Of a stretch of 41,031 nt of DNA, positions 6,879-15,783 are shown piece by piece. The stretch lies in assembly GCA_017436285.1 (NCBI GenBank), contig JAFSDL010000036.1:1-41031 (forward strand), read 5' to 3'. The DNA is from Clostridia bacterium. GTDB taxonomy: Bacteria; Bacillota; Clostridia; Oscillospirales; Acutalibacteraceae. Within the stretch, counting starts at the first letter, position 1; every line of letters begins with the position of its first letter. Made by a program: the position numbers and the translations under genes. The notes below the pieces were generated by a model. It saw nothing but the letters and a program-made list of their open reading frames with translations. It did not search any database and was not told where the DNA came from.

Positions 6879-8270
6879 ATGAAAATTAGTTCCAATGTGA
6901 GACCCTTCGGAATAAAAGATAAATTAGGCTATTTATTCGGGGATTTCGGTAATGATTTCACATTTATATTATCTTCCTCATTTCTTATGAAATTCTATAC
7001 GGACGTTATGGGCGTTTCACCTGCAGTTGTCGGAACAATAATGGCAATTGCAAGATTTGTTGATGCCTTTACTGATGTTACAATGGGGCGCATCTGCGAC
7101 AGAAGCAAAACAACGAAAAACGGTAAATTCCGTCCCTGGCTTTTAAGAATGTGCGGTCCTGTTGCACTTTCTTCATTTTTAATGTATCAGTCCTCTTTGG
7201 CAGGCTTGCCATACGCTGCAAAGGTTATCTATCTTTTTATAACATATATTTTATGGGGTTCTGTTTTCTATACCTCTGTTAATATTCCTTATGGCTCAAT
7301 GGCATCTGCAATATCAAATAACCCTGATGACAGACAGTCTCTTTCAACCTATCGCTCAATGGGAGCAATGCTTGCAGGTGCTTTTGTAACCGCAGTTATC
7401 CCTCTTGTTGTTTATGATAAGGTTAATGGTAAGGATATTATGAATGGTGGCAGATTTACCATTGTTGCAGGTGTGTGCTCAGTGCTTGCAATTGCTTGTT
7501 ATATTCTTTGCTATAGCCTTGTAAGAGAAAGGGTAACCTTTAATTCCCAACCCCTGAAGCATACTGATAACAATGTTTTCAGAATGTTAGGTAATGCAGT
7601 AAAAAATCGTGCTTTGATATCAATAATTGTAGCATCGGTTGTTATGCTCCTTGCTCAATTAACCTTGCAACAAATGACAAACTATATTTACCCAAATTAC
7701 TATGGCAATGCAAGTATGCAAAGCGTTTCAACCCTTGCAATGTCAGGCGGTATGATTGTTGCCGCCTTTGTGGCAAAGCCACTTGCACGAAAATTCGGTA
7801 AAGCAGAATTAAGTGCATTTTCAAATCTTTTAGCAGGTCTCGGTAGCTTTCTGATTTATTTCATAAGACCGCAGAATGTTTGGGTATATATTGCAATTCA
7901 AACAATCTGTTGGCTTGGCTTGGGTGTATTCTCAATGGTGAGCTGGGCGCTTATTACCGATGTTATAGACTATTCCGAAATTAAAAACGGAGTAAGGGAG
8001 GATGGCTCTGTTTATGCCCTTTATTCCTTTGCAAGAAAATTAGGTCAGGCGGCGGCATCCGGGGTAACAGGTGCGCTTTTAACTGCTATCGGCTATTCAG
8101 AGGCAACTGCCTTTGACAGAAATGTGCTTGAGGGCATATTTGATATTTCAACTCTTGTTCCTGCAGTTGGTTTTATATTACTTGCTTTGGTTTTGTGGTT
8201 CTGGTATCCGCTTCATAAAAAGCAGGTTAATGAAAATGTTGAATTTTTAAATAAAAAGCATTCAAAATGA
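6879..8270 (+). CDS. GPH-family sugar symporter (glycoside-pentoside-hexuronide), first copy
   Basis: 463 residues, about twelve membrane helices, of the GPH:cation symporter branch of the MFS. Hallmarks are 'KLGYLFGDFGNDFTF' at the N-terminus, 'D..MGRICDRSKTTKNGKFRPW' in loop 2-3, 'YGSMASAISNNPDDRQSLSTYR' near helix 5, and 'DVIDYSEIKNGVREDGSVYALYSFARKLGQA' in the second half. I chose ATG 6879, which follows AAAAAGGAG; an in-frame TTG 21 bp earlier has no ribosome binding site. It is expected to import a glycoside, pentoside or hexuronide with Na+ or H+. Adjacent to an AraC regulator, it is likely inducible by its substrate. Confidence 0.93.
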   Translation: MKISSNVRPFGIKDKLGYLFGDFGNDFTFILSSSFLMKFYTDVMGVSPAVVGTIMAIARFVDAFTDVTMGRICDRSKTTKNGKFRPWLLRMCGPVALSSFLMYQSSLAGLPYAAKVIYLFITYILWGSVFYTSVNIPYGSMASAISNNPDDRQSLSTYRSMGAMLAGAFVTAVIPLVVYDKVNGKDIMNGGRFTIVAGVCSVLAIACYILCYSLVRERVTFNSQPLKHTDNNVFRMLGNAVKNRALISIIVASVVMLLAQLTLQQMTNYIYPNYYGNASMQSVSTLAMSGGMIVAAFVAKPLARKFGKAELSAFSNLLAGLGSFLIYFIRPQNVWVYIAIQTICWLGLGVFSMVSWALITDVIDYSEIKNGVREDGSVYALYSFARKLGQAAASGVTGALLTAIGYSEATAFDRNVLEGIFDISTLVPAVGFILLALVLWFWYPLHKKQVNENVEFLNKKHSK

Positions 8271-8307
8271 AATGAACGGAATTGCAAAACAATTCCGTTC
8301 ATTTCAT
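8267..8307. terminator. Shared bidirectional terminator containing both stop codons
   Basis: A perfect 18-bp stem, ATGAAATGAACGGAATTG / CAATTCCGTTCATTTCAT, around a CAAAA loop. The TGA of the symporter (8268-8270) lies in the left arm and the TGA of the convergent AraC gene (8299-8301 read on the minus strand) in the right arm. Confidence 0.9.
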
Positions 8308-9522
8308 ATATTTTTCTCTATATTTCTTTGGTGTCATTTCGGCATACTTTTTGAATGTTTTGGTGAAATAGTTAACATCAAGCATACCGCAACGCTGAGC
8401 GATATTCTGTATCTGAATATTGGTTGAAACAAGCAATTCCTTTGCTCGTTCAATTCGCATTTTGTTTACATAGTCTGTTAAGGTGCTTCCCGTTTCCTTT
8501 TTAAAAAGGGAAGATAGGTAGCTTGAATTTACCTCAAATATTTTTGAAAGATTATTCAGGCTTAAATCTGATGCTATGTCGCTTTCAATCTGGGTTATAA
8601 CCTTTTGAATTAAAAGTGAATAGTTTTTTTGAGAATGCTTGTTAACAAGTCTGCAGTATTTTTTTACCATATATTTTAAAAGCTCACCGCATTCCTCAAC
8701 GCTTTGAGAAGCCTCAATTTTCAAAGCAAAGTCAGAAGAAACCATATCAATATGAAAAGGGTGCACCTTTCCTTGTTCTGCGCCCTTTCTCAGAAGAGTG
8801 TTGAGAATTATAAGATAATTTTTTGTGTTTCTTAAGGAGTCTGTATGCCGGCATTCCAAGGCATTTTCGGGTGTTATATTGGTGAAAATCATTTCTGCCT
8901 TGTGGGTCAGTCCTTTTGAAACTGCATCAATAAGCTCGTTTTCCTTTGCATAGCGTCTTTCAAGAAGCTGTACCGTCATCCAGGCTTCTGCCTCTTTGGG
9001 TTGATTGTTGTTAGAAAAAACAGGTATTTCAACCTCTCTTTCGGAGTGCTTGTGAATTATTGTAAAATTTTCAATACCCTTGAAAATAATTTCAGCAAAG
9101 CAGTTCACAAGGGCAAGAATTGAATCGTCATTAGGGAAATAGGGCACAGCACCATAAAACTTTTCAAGCTGAATATTGATGTAAGGAGGGAGTGAGCTCT
9201 CAACTGTTTTTTTGTTTATTGAGTTTTTTGTTATAAGCTCTTTTGTGTAGGGGCCCAAAACAAGTATTGAAGAGGGTTCGCTTTCAGGCAGAGGAATAAA
9301 AATATAGTTACACATAAACATATCTGAAACAATATTTATCCGGCTTTCACCAAAAGCAATATTTTCATTGAAAAATTTGTCATAGTCGTCTTTTAAATTC
9401 AAAAGACGGCGTATACCCATATCAATATCCTCGGGTATATTATTTTTTGTGATTAATGCACTGCGGATTTTCAGGTTTTCCATAGATTTTGTAAAGAAGT
9501 CCAATTCTTTTTTATAGAACAA
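8299..9522 (-). CDS. AraC-family transcriptional regulator (about 407 aa)
   Basis: The C-terminal ~100 residues are a clear AraC/XylS DNA-binding domain with two helix-turn-helices: 'LNNLSKIFEVNSSYLSSLFKKETGSTLTDYV' and 'IQNIAQRCGMLDVNYFTKTFKKYAEMTPKKYR'. The N-terminal ~290 residues are not a cupin; they look like the long sensory regions seen in two-component-type or PocR-like AraC regulators. I favour TTG at 9522 because AAGGGGTG lies six bases before it; a GTG three codons earlier (9531) would lie inside that ribosome binding site. It sits between two GPH symporter genes, divergent from the second, and probably regulates both in response to a sugar. Confidence 0.93.
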   Translation of the reverse strand: MFYKKELDFFTKSMENLKIRSALITKNNIPEDIDMGIRRLLNLKDDYDKFFNENIAFGESRINIVSDMFMCNYIFIPLPESEPSSILVLGPYTKELITKNSINKKTVESSLPPYINIQLEKFYGAVPYFPNDDSILALVNCFAEIIFKGIENFTIIHKHSEREVEIPVFSNNNQPKEAEAWMTVQLLERRYAKENELIDAVSKGLTHKAEMIFTNITPENALECRHTDSLRNTKNYLIILNTLLRKGAEQGKVHPFHIDMVSSDFALKIEASQSVEECGELLKYMVKKYCRLVNKHSQKNYSLLIQKVITQIESDIASDLSLNNLSKIFEVNSSYLSSLFKKETGSTLTDYVNKMRIERAKELLVSTNIQIQNIAQRCGMLDVNYFTKTFKKYAEMTPKKYREKYMK

Positions 9523-9729
9523 TCTGCTCACCCCTTAATATTACATTTATTATCGTACAATTTTTATAAAATTTCAATACTATACAAAAAATATTACTAA
9601 AAAAAGCAAAAAAAATACTCACAAAAAACTTGATTTTATAATAAAATTAACTTGTTGAAAGATTTTGTGTATTTTTGCCAAAAATTACTGACAAAATCGG
9701 AAAAATATAGAAAAAGGAGAGAATCTATT

Positions 9730-11319
9730 ATGACTAAAAAAGAAGTTCAATTAGATTCAAAGGGTTTCCGCAAGTTCGGTATGCGCGATAAGGTTGCATA
9801 TGCACTTGGCGACTTCGGTTGTAATATGAGCTTTGCTCTTAAGGGAACTGTTCAGACATTCTGGTTAGTTTTTATGACTATGGAAACAGGTCTTTTATCA
9901 GGCCTTTTGTTGCTTGTTCAGGCTTGGGATGCAATTAATGACCCGCTTATAGGTGGTCTTATCGATAACGATAAAAGAAACTATAAAATGGGTAAATTCA
10001 AAACATATATTTTCATCGGTGCTTGCGGTTTGCTTGTTGCAGGTGCAGCGGTATTCCTTCCTTTCCCCAATGCAAGTGTTGTTGTAAAGGCAATTTTGTT
10101 TGTTCTCGGTTATCTCGTATGGGATGCTTGTTACACAGTTGCTAACGTTCCTTATGGTTCAATGCTTTCTCTTATTACAGAAGATACAGGCGAACGTGCT
10201 CAGCTTTCAACTTGGCGTTCAATCGGTTCTATGTTCGGTAATATTGTTCCTATGGTAATTCTTCCAATGATTATCTGGCAGAAGGTTACTTATGACGGAA
10301 CAACAGACTTCCTTAACCGTATTGAAATTCCTGAGGGCTTTGATAAGAGTCAGTTCCTTACAAATCCTGAAACCGGTCTTGCTTATAAGATAGGTGACGA
10401 AGTTCTTAGCCCTGCAACCGGAAAGCAGGTTGAAATTCTTCTTGGTGAAAGAGTTTTCTTTGCCGCTCTCATAATGGGTATTTTCGGCTTCATTGCCTTT
10501 ATGATAATGATTAAAATTACAACAATCAGAGCAGATGAAAATACTGTTAAAACAAATGAAAAAGGCGAAAAGATTAACATCATATCTTCTTTCGGTAAAT
10601 TTATGAAAAACCGTCCTGCAGTAGGCGCAACTGTTGCTGCTATGGGTATGTTCCTTGGTATGCAGTCTGCCTCAACAGCTAATACAATTATGTTTGCTAC
10701 ATACTTTAACAATGCTGGTATGTCAGGCGTTGTAACTGCAATCGGTTTTCTTCCTATGGTTATATTCATTCCCTTTATTAAGCCTCTTGTTAACAAATTC
10801 GGTAAAAAAGAAATTTCTGTTGTTGGTTCAATTGTAACTCTTGTTGGTGCGTGTATTATGATGATATTCCCAACAGTAGATAATACAGACACTGCACTAC
10901 TTGTATATCTCGTTGGTCTTGTATTCTTTGGTATCGGTATGGGTGTTTATACCTGTGTTTCATGGGCTATGATGAGTGATGCTATTGAATACAATGAGTG
11001 GAAATTCGGCACTCGTGAGGAAGGTACAGTTTATTCACTCCACTCATTCTTCCGTAAGCTTGCTCAGGGAGTTGGTCCCTCTATCGTTCTTCTTATTATG
11101 GGTGCTCTCGGTTATGTCTCAGAGCTTGGTACTATCGGTCAGAGCTTCCAGACTGCAAAGAATATGTGCTGGCTTGTTGCAGGTCTTTATCTCTTCAGCG
11201 CGGTTTTACAGTTTATCGGCATTGCTCTGATTTATAACCTTAATAAGAAAACAGTTGACACAATGAATGCAGAACTCGGTGCAAAGAGAGCATCTGCAAA
11301 AGCAGAAATTGCAGAATAA
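9730..11319 (+). CDS. GPH-family sugar symporter, second copy, with an extra hydrophilic loop
   Basis: 529 residues, about twelve helices. GPH hallmarks are 'KVAYALGDFGCNMSF', 'DAINDPLIGGLIDNDKRN..MGKF', 'YGSMLSLITEDTGERAQLSTWR' and 'DAIEYNEWKFGTREEGTVYSLHSFFRKLAQG'. Compared with the first copy it carries about 60 extra hydrophilic residues (roughly 195-250, rich in D, E, T) between helices 6 and 7. ATG 9730 follows AAAAAGGAGAG; an in-frame TTG at 9652 has no ribosome binding site. The GH2 glycosidase follows 110 bp downstream, so this carrier probably imports the glycoside the enzyme splits. Confidence 0.94.
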   Translation: MTKKEVQLDSKGFRKFGMRDKVAYALGDFGCNMSFALKGTVQTFWLVFMTMETGLLSGLLLLVQAWDAINDPLIGGLIDNDKRNYKMGKFKTYIFIGACGLLVAGAAVFLPFPNASVVVKAILFVLGYLVWDACYTVANVPYGSMLSLITEDTGERAQLSTWRSIGSMFGNIVPMVILPMIIWQKVTYDGTTDFLNRIEIPEGFDKSQFLTNPETGLAYKIGDEVLSPATGKQVEILLGERVFFAALIMGIFGFIAFMIMIKITTIRADENTVKTNEKGEKINIISSFGKFMKNRPAVGATVAAMGMFLGMQSASTANTIMFATYFNNAGMSGVVTAIGFLPMVIFIPFIKPLVNKFGKKEISVVGSIVTLVGACIMMIFPTVDNTDTALLVYLVGLVFFGIGMGVYTCVSWAMMSDAIEYNEWKFGTREEGTVYSLHSFFRKLAQGVGPSIVLLIMGALGYVSELGTIGQSFQTAKNMCWLVAGLYLFSAVLQFIGIALIYNLNKKTVDTMNAELGAKRASAKAEIAE

Positions 11320-11360
11320 TAGTTTTGCAAATCGGCAGAAAATGAATAAATAAAAATGAA

Positions 11361-11391
11361 ACTGCCGACAATTAATGTGTCGGCAGTTTTT
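11361..11391 (+). terminator. Intrinsic terminator between symporter and glycosidase
   Basis: ACTGCCGACA / TGTCGGCAGT stem with a short T-run. It could end the symporter mRNA or act as a partial terminator that lowers glycosidase expression. The GH2 gene has its own ribosome binding site (AAAGGAGAAAA) 40 bp further on. Confidence 0.85.
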
Positions 11392-11429
11392 AATAAAATA
11401 AATCCAACATTTTCCTAAAGGAGAAAATT

Positions 11430-13673
11430 ATGAGAAAAATCTTAAACATTAACAGAAAATGGGCTTTTTCAAAGCAGGCTTCAACAGTACCCGCAGAAAT
11501 GCCAACAAATTGGTGCTTTGTTAATCTTCCTCATTCCTGGAACGCTATTGACGGTCAGGATGGCGATAACGATTATTACAGAGGCACCTGCTATTATGTG
11601 AAAAGCTTTAAGAGCTTTGAACTTCCCGAAGCAGAAAAATATTACCTCGAAATCAAGGGTGCAAACTCTTCTGCAGATGTTTATCTTAACGGCAAGGTGC
11701 TTGCTCACCACGATGGCGGTTATTCAACCTGGAGAGTTGATATAACAAACGGTATCAAGGATGAAAATCTTCTTGCAATTGCAGTTGATAACTCTGCAAA
11801 CGACAAGGTTTATCCTCAGATGGCAGACTTTACATTCTATGGCGGTCTTTACAGAGATGTTAATATTATCTGTGTAAGCGACTCTCACTTTGAGCTTATG
11901 CATCACGGTGGACCCGGTCTTAAAATCACACCCGAAATCAACGGTATCAATGCTGATGTTGAAATTGAAACTTGGGTTGTTAATTTAAAAGAAAATCAGA
12001 AGCTTCGCTATGTAATTAAAGATGCAGAGGGTAAAGCTGTTGCAGAAAAAGTAACAACAGATACAAAGGTTTCTCTTGAAATCAATAATGTTCATCTTTG
12101 GAACGGTAAAAAAGACCCTTATCTTTATACTGCAGAAATCGAGCTTGTTGATGGCGAAAATGTTGTTGATAACATTTCCTCCCGTTTCGGTTGCCGAACC
12201 TTTAAAATTGACCCCGAAAACGGCTTTATTCTCAATGGTGAAGAATACCCCTTGCGTGGTGTTTCTCGCCATCAGGACAGATGGGGCTTGGGTAACGCTC
12301 TTCTTCCCAAGCATCACGAAGAAGATATTGACCTTATCTGTGAGGTTGGTGCTACAACAATCCGCCTTGCTCACTATCAACACGACCAATATTTCTATGA
12401 CCTTTGCGATGAAAAGGGTCTTGTAATCTGGGCAGAAATTCCCTATATTTCAAACCATATGCCCGGTGGCAGAGAAAACACAATTTCTCAGATGAAGGAG
12501 CTTATTGTTCAGAATTACAACCATCCTTCAATAGTTGTTTGGGGTCTTTCAAATGAAATTACAATGAAGGGCGATTCTGACCCCGATTTACTTGAAAACC
12601 ACGAAATTCTTAATGACCTTGCTCACGAAATGGATAAAACAAGGCTTACTACTATTGCCGCAGTTTCAATGTGCGATATTGATAGCCCCTATATTCAGAT
12701 TCCAGATGTTGTTTCCTATAACCACTATTTCGGTTGGTACGGTGGGGACACCACAATGAATGGACCTTGGTTCGATAATTTCCACGCTAAATACCCCAAT
12801 ATTCCAATCGGTTGTAGCGAATACGGTTGCGAAGCTCTTGATTGGCACACATCAGACCCCAAGCAGGGTGACTATACCGAAGAGTATCAGGCATATTACC
12901 ACGAGGAGCTTATCAAACAGTTTTTCAGCAGAAAATATCTCTGGGCAACTCACGTATGGAATATGTTTGACTTTGGTGCAGACAGTCGTAACGAGGGTGG
13001 CGAAAACGGACAGAACCATAAGGGTCTTGTAACCTTTGACCGTAAATATAAAAAGGACTCCTTCTATGCTTATAAGGCTTGGCTTTCTGATGAAAAATTC
13101 GTTCACATCTGCGGTAAGAGATATGTTGACAGAGTTGAGGATATAACAAAGGTTACTGTGTATTCAAATCTTCCTGAGGTTGAGCTTTTCGCAAACGGAA
13201 AGAGCCTCGGCAAGCAGACAAGCGATGTTCATTTCTTCTATTTTGATGTTCCCAATGTTTCGGAAACAGAGCTTAAAGCTGTTGCAGGTGATTATAAGGA
13301 TACCTCAAAAATCAGAAAGGTTGAAAAATTCAACGAGGCTTACAGACTCCGTGAAACAGGCGCAGTTCTTAACTGGTTTGATATTGAAGAACCGGAAGGC
13401 TATTTCTCACTTAACGATAAAATGAGCGATATTATGGCTTCTGAAGAGGGAAAACAGCTCTTTATGGGGCTTATGGCAAACGCTATGAAGAATCACGGTG
13501 ATAAGTCAATGATGGGGGATATGGGCGCAGAAATGATGAGCGGACCTATGATGCAGATGATGGGTGGCTTCACTGTTCTTCGTCTTATGAATCTTATGGG
13601 CGCGGCAAACCTCCATTTCACAAAGGAAGAGCTTCTCCAGCTCAATGCAGCACTAAATAGAATTAAAAAGTAA
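11430..13673 (+). CDS. Glycoside hydrolase family 2 (beta-galactosidase/beta-glucuronidase type) with a Met-rich C-terminal extension
   Basis: 747 residues, no signal peptide, so cytoplasmic. Domain order: a GH2 sugar-binding jelly roll (about 15-150), an immunoglobulin-like domain (about 155-260), a TIM barrel starting 'LRGVSRHQDR' (about 275-560), a beta domain with 'VTVYSNLPEVELFANGKSLG', then an unusual Met-rich tail. The acid/base is Glu376 in GLSNEI and the nucleophile Glu464 in CSEYGCE. An N-H-K-G motif (529-532) fits the N-x-K seen in enzymes acting on uronides but also occurs in galactosidase-type GH2. The substrate is therefore a beta-galactoside or beta-glucuronide, undecided. It follows the second GPH symporter and probably hydrolyses its cargo. 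Confidence 0.94.
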   Translation: MRKILNINRKWAFSKQASTVPAEMPTNWCFVNLPHSWNAIDGQDGDNDYYRGTCYYVKSFKSFELPEAEKYYLEIKGANSSADVYLNGKVLAHHDGGYSTWRVDITNGIKDENLLAIAVDNSANDKVYPQMADFTFYGGLYRDVNIICVSDSHFELMHHGGPGLKITPEINGINADVEIETWVVNLKENQKLRYVIKDAEGKAVAEKVTTDTKVSLEINNVHLWNGKKDPYLYTAEIELVDGENVVDNISSRFGCRTFKIDPENGFILNGEEYPLRGVSRHQDRWGLGNALLPKHHEEDIDLICEVGATTIRLAHYQHDQYFYDLCDEKGLVIWAEIPYISNHMPGGRENTISQMKELIVQNYNHPSIVVWGLSNEITMKGDSDPDLLENHEILNDLAHEMDKTRLTTIAAVSMCDIDSPYIQIPDVVSYNHYFGWYGGDTTMNGPWFDNFHAKYPNIPIGCSEYGCEALDWHTSDPKQGDYTEEYQAYYHEELIKQFFSRKYLWATHVWNMFDFGADSRNEGGENGQNHKGLVTFDRKYKKDSFYAYKAWLSDEKFVHICGKRYVDRVEDITKVTVYSNLPEVELFANGKSLGKQTSDVHFFYFDVPNVSETELKAVAGDYKDTSKIRKVEKFNEAYRLRETGAVLNWFDIEEPEGYFSLNDKMSDIMASEEGKQLFMGLMANAMKNHGDKSMMGDMGAEMMSGPMMQMMGGFTVLRLMNLMGAANLHFTKEELLQLNAALNRIKK

Positions 13674-13713
13674 AAAACAAAGCTCTTTGCGAAAGCAAGG
13701 AGCTTTGTTTTTT
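13674..13713 (+). terminator. Intrinsic terminator of the GH2 gene
   Basis: CAAAGCTCTTTGC / GCAAGGAGCTTTG with a GAAA tetraloop, flanked by an A-run and T6. It begins at the stop codon. Confidence 0.9.
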
Positions 13714-13714
13714 A

Positions 13715-13785
13715 GTTGCCAGTCACCAGTCGCCAGTCGCCAGATGCTAGCAGATAGCAGATAGCAAATAGCTGTTAGCATTGGA
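13715..13785. repeat. Degenerate microsatellite
   Basis: Successive short units 'ccagtca/ccagtcg' (three copies) followed by 'agcagat/agcaaat' (three to four copies). It lies directly between the GH2 terminator and dispersed repeat copy 2, the same arrangement as at 32061-32300. Confidence 0.8.
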
Positions 13786-13811
13786 TAAAATGTTGGTAGA
13801 AGAATGAAGTT

Positions 13812-13980
13812 GTTGTAGGTGGTGCCTGCCTTCGAAGGCGGGGGGACCACCTTTTGATTAGTTGTTTTTATGAATAGAGTTTCAAACGAGCCAATTAATA
13901 AAGTTTAAAAAGATGTTTGTCGGGTGGTGGGTGGTTCTCGACGCGAGTTACCGAGCGTCGTTGAAGCGGTCGCTTCAATT
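13812..13980. repeat. Dispersed intergenic repeat, copy 2
   Basis: It opens with a near-palindrome around TTCGAA (CCTGCC-TTCGAA-GGCGGG, 13825-13842). Then come 'gggaccacc', an AT-rich middle with 'cgagccaat', 'ggtgggtggttct' and a terminal hairpin GACGC...GCGTC, followed by TTGAAGCG-GT-CGCTTCAA. Same plan as 32140-32300 and, more loosely, 130-297. No gene is visible in 13674-14001. Confidence 0.75.
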
Positions 13981-14001
13981 TACATATCTTTCTGTATTGT
14001 T

Positions 14002-14532
14002 TTATTTTGATGTTTTCTTTGCTTTTGCTCGTTTCATCTTCTTTTTAAAATCAAGCACAGCCTGAACGATAAAAATTATTGCAAAAATATACATTACAAT
14101 ACCAAAAGCAAAAAATCCAATAGAATTATTTTTTAATGCTTTCTGTGCATAGTCGAAATCAAGAAGAATTACATCTTCTGCAATTAACTCAACAACATAA
14201 TCATTATTTGGATTTACTAATATTTTAAATTCAGTTCCAATAGGTGTCTTTTTAAGAGCTTCAAGTAATTCATCAGTAACGCAACAGCTACTTATATATT
14301 GTCGTTGCTCATCGTAAAAAAATAAAGATACTTCAGTATATCCACCTTTTAGTTTTCTATAACCTTCAGCTTCCTTGAAATCACCGATTATCTGTGTTGC
14401 TTCTTCTCGTGTGATTGGTTGATTTGGATATAGCATAGACGAAAATACCGTACCCATAAAAATTGAAATCAAAGCCATAACCAAAGCAACCCATTTGTTT
14501 AAGGGCTCTGATTTTTTGTATCGTTTTGCCAT
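14002..14532 (-). CDS. Hypothetical membrane protein with an extracytoplasmic domain (176 aa)
   Basis: A Lys-rich start, one membrane helix (about residues 13-33), roughly 90 residues that would lie outside the cell, a second helix (about 132-155) and a basic tail 'KKKMKRAKAKKTSK'. This hairpin topology with a beta-rich middle ('YTEVSLFFYDEQRQYISSCC', 'GTEFKILVNPNN') recalls DUF3592-type proteins, but I am not sure of the family. The ribosome binding site is GGTGAGGA, very close to the ATG. It stands alone between repeat copy 2 and palindromes. Function unknown. Confidence 0.7.
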   Translation of the reverse strand: MAKRYKKSEPLNKWVALVMALISIFMGTVFSSMLYPNQPITREEATQIIGDFKEAEGYRKLKGGYTEVSLFFYDEQRQYISSCCVTDELLEALKKTPIGTEFKILVNPNNDYVVELIAEDVILLDFDYAQKALKNNSIGFFAFGIVMYIFAIIFIVQAVLDFKKKMKRAKAKKTSK

Positions 14533-14567
14533 TTCCTCACCTACACAAATCTATAGTTGTACTCTGT

Positions 14568-14662
14568 GGTATGGGCAAGCCCATACCTTACGGTTTTTGC
14601 TCTGAAATAATGTGCTCAATTAAACCACTACACCCGTAAGGCACTGGCTTGCCTGTGCCACA
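14568..14662. repeat. Cluster of small palindromes
   Basis: GGTATGGG-CAAG-CCCATACC (14568-14587), then CCTTACGG (14586-14593) with its inverted partner CCGTAAGG (14634-14641), then GGCAC...GTGCC. These resemble the short hairpins following the tRNA genes. They fill the gap between two minus-strand genes. Confidence 0.6.
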
Positions 14663-14681
14663 CGATAGCAAAACAGGATTT

Positions 14682-15716
14682 TTATTTATGAATATTTATA
14701 AACTCAATCAATCTCAACCAATCCTGACGGCTGAAATAGTGCAGACCATCTCTCATATGATAGCCGATGTCGCCCTCAAGGAATTTGTCGTCAATCTGTG
14801 GTGGTCTGTCCTCATATTTAAAACCATTATTGAAAGCATCGCTTGATGCTACGCAACAAAGCATTTCTGAAAGAGGGTCTGCCCATTTATCAAGTGCGGC
14901 ACTGCCTATGAGCACCTTTCTCGGTGCAATTGATGCCACAAGATAATGCTGGTCAAAGGGCATATTATCTTCGTTGTTGCAGTATTTCTTATAGTTCTCG
15001 CAGAACCAGAAGGGGAAATTGCGACAGATATCTGCAACTCTTTCGCCACCCTCGGCAGTGCCTCTTGCAATTGCCGCGCCACTGCAGCCTGAGTCGTTTG
15101 AATATGAAAAGGTGAATCTTTCATCAGTTGCACCTGCTAAAAGTGCAGTTTTGCCAAGGCGAGAATGACCGCAAACTGTTGCACAGTCAAGGTCAAGCCT
15201 TTCGGGAATTGTATAAGCATAGTCTAAAACTCTCTGTGCACCCCAAGCCCACATAGCAATTTTGCCACAGTCGGTTGCACCTCTTTTTCCCTCTGGGTAT
15301 AAAATACCTGCAAGACCATTTGTGAAATCACCATCATCGCTTGAAATATCGTTATAATACAAAGATAAAACCGCAAAGCCATTGTCAACAAGCTCTTCTG
15401 TCGGCATATATCTGTCGGGATTATCGGGTCTGAAATTCACGTGAATGAAAAAGGGATGCTTTTTATTATCTGTGGGGAGAGTTGCTAAAAAGGGGAATGA
15501 AAATTCCTTGCCGTTTATAATGCAATTAGCAGTAACTCTGTTGCAAACTGCTTTACCTGCGCAGAATTTAGGAATTATAGCTTCCTCAACCTCAAAAGTA
15601 ATCTTATCGGGTTTTGGTGGCATATAGCCGAATAAATCGGTATGAATCAATTCGAGCATTTCTTCTCTGGTTTTAAGTTCGGGAACATTTCTTTCCTTAA
15701 GCATTTCTTTGAGCAT
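14682..15716 (-). CDS. CE15-like glucuronoyl (methyl)esterase, alpha/beta hydrolase
   Basis: 344 residues, no signal peptide. It carries the CE15 pattern: 'GAQRVLDYA', the nucleophile elbow GHSRLGKTALLAGATDERF with Ser185, 'SNDSGCSGAA..RGTAEGGE.V.DICRNFPFWF', and the late catalytic His in GLHYFSRQDW (His326). CE15 enzymes split esters of glucuronic acid in glucuronoxylan, or related sugar-acid esters. Most characterised CE15 enzymes are secreted; this one appears cytoplasmic, suggesting small imported esters. Start at 15716 was chosen for AGGAG eight bases upstream; upstream extension is unlikely. It lies downstream of the TAXI-TRAP genes on the same strand. Confidence 0.86.
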   Translation of the reverse strand: MLKEMLKERNVPELKTREEMLELIHTDLFGYMPPKPDKITFEVEEAIIPKFCAGKAVCNRVTANCIINGKEFSFPFLATLPTDNKKHPFFIHVNFRPDNPDRYMPTEELVDNGFAVLSLYYNDISSDDGDFTNGLAGILYPEGKRGATDCGKIAMWAWGAQRVLDYAYTIPERLDLDCATVCGHSRLGKTALLAGATDERFTFSYSNDSGCSGAAIARGTAEGGERVADICRNFPFWFCENYKKYCNNEDNMPFDQHYLVASIAPRKVLIGSAALDKWADPLSEMLCCVASSDAFNNGFKYEDRPPQIDDKFLEGDIGYHMRDGLHYFSRQDWLRLIEFINIHK

Positions 15717-15742
15717 ATTCTCATCTCCTATAGGGTGAAATG

Positions 15743-15774
15743 AAACTCTGCAAGGCACGAGCCTTACAGAGTTT
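15743..15774 (-). terminator. Hairpin at the end of the TRAP permease gene
   Basis: AAACTCTG...AAGGC-ACGA-GCCTT...CAGAGTTT, between the TRAP permease and the esterase. On the minus strand the following T-run is poor, so it may allow readthrough into the esterase gene. Confidence 0.6.
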
Positions 15775-15783
15775 TTAACATAT

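Noticed and set aside
10383-10892. 169-codon open frame antisense to the second GPH symporter
   Set aside because: It lies wholly inside a well-supported membrane-carrier gene, with no ribosome binding site or recognisable protein features.
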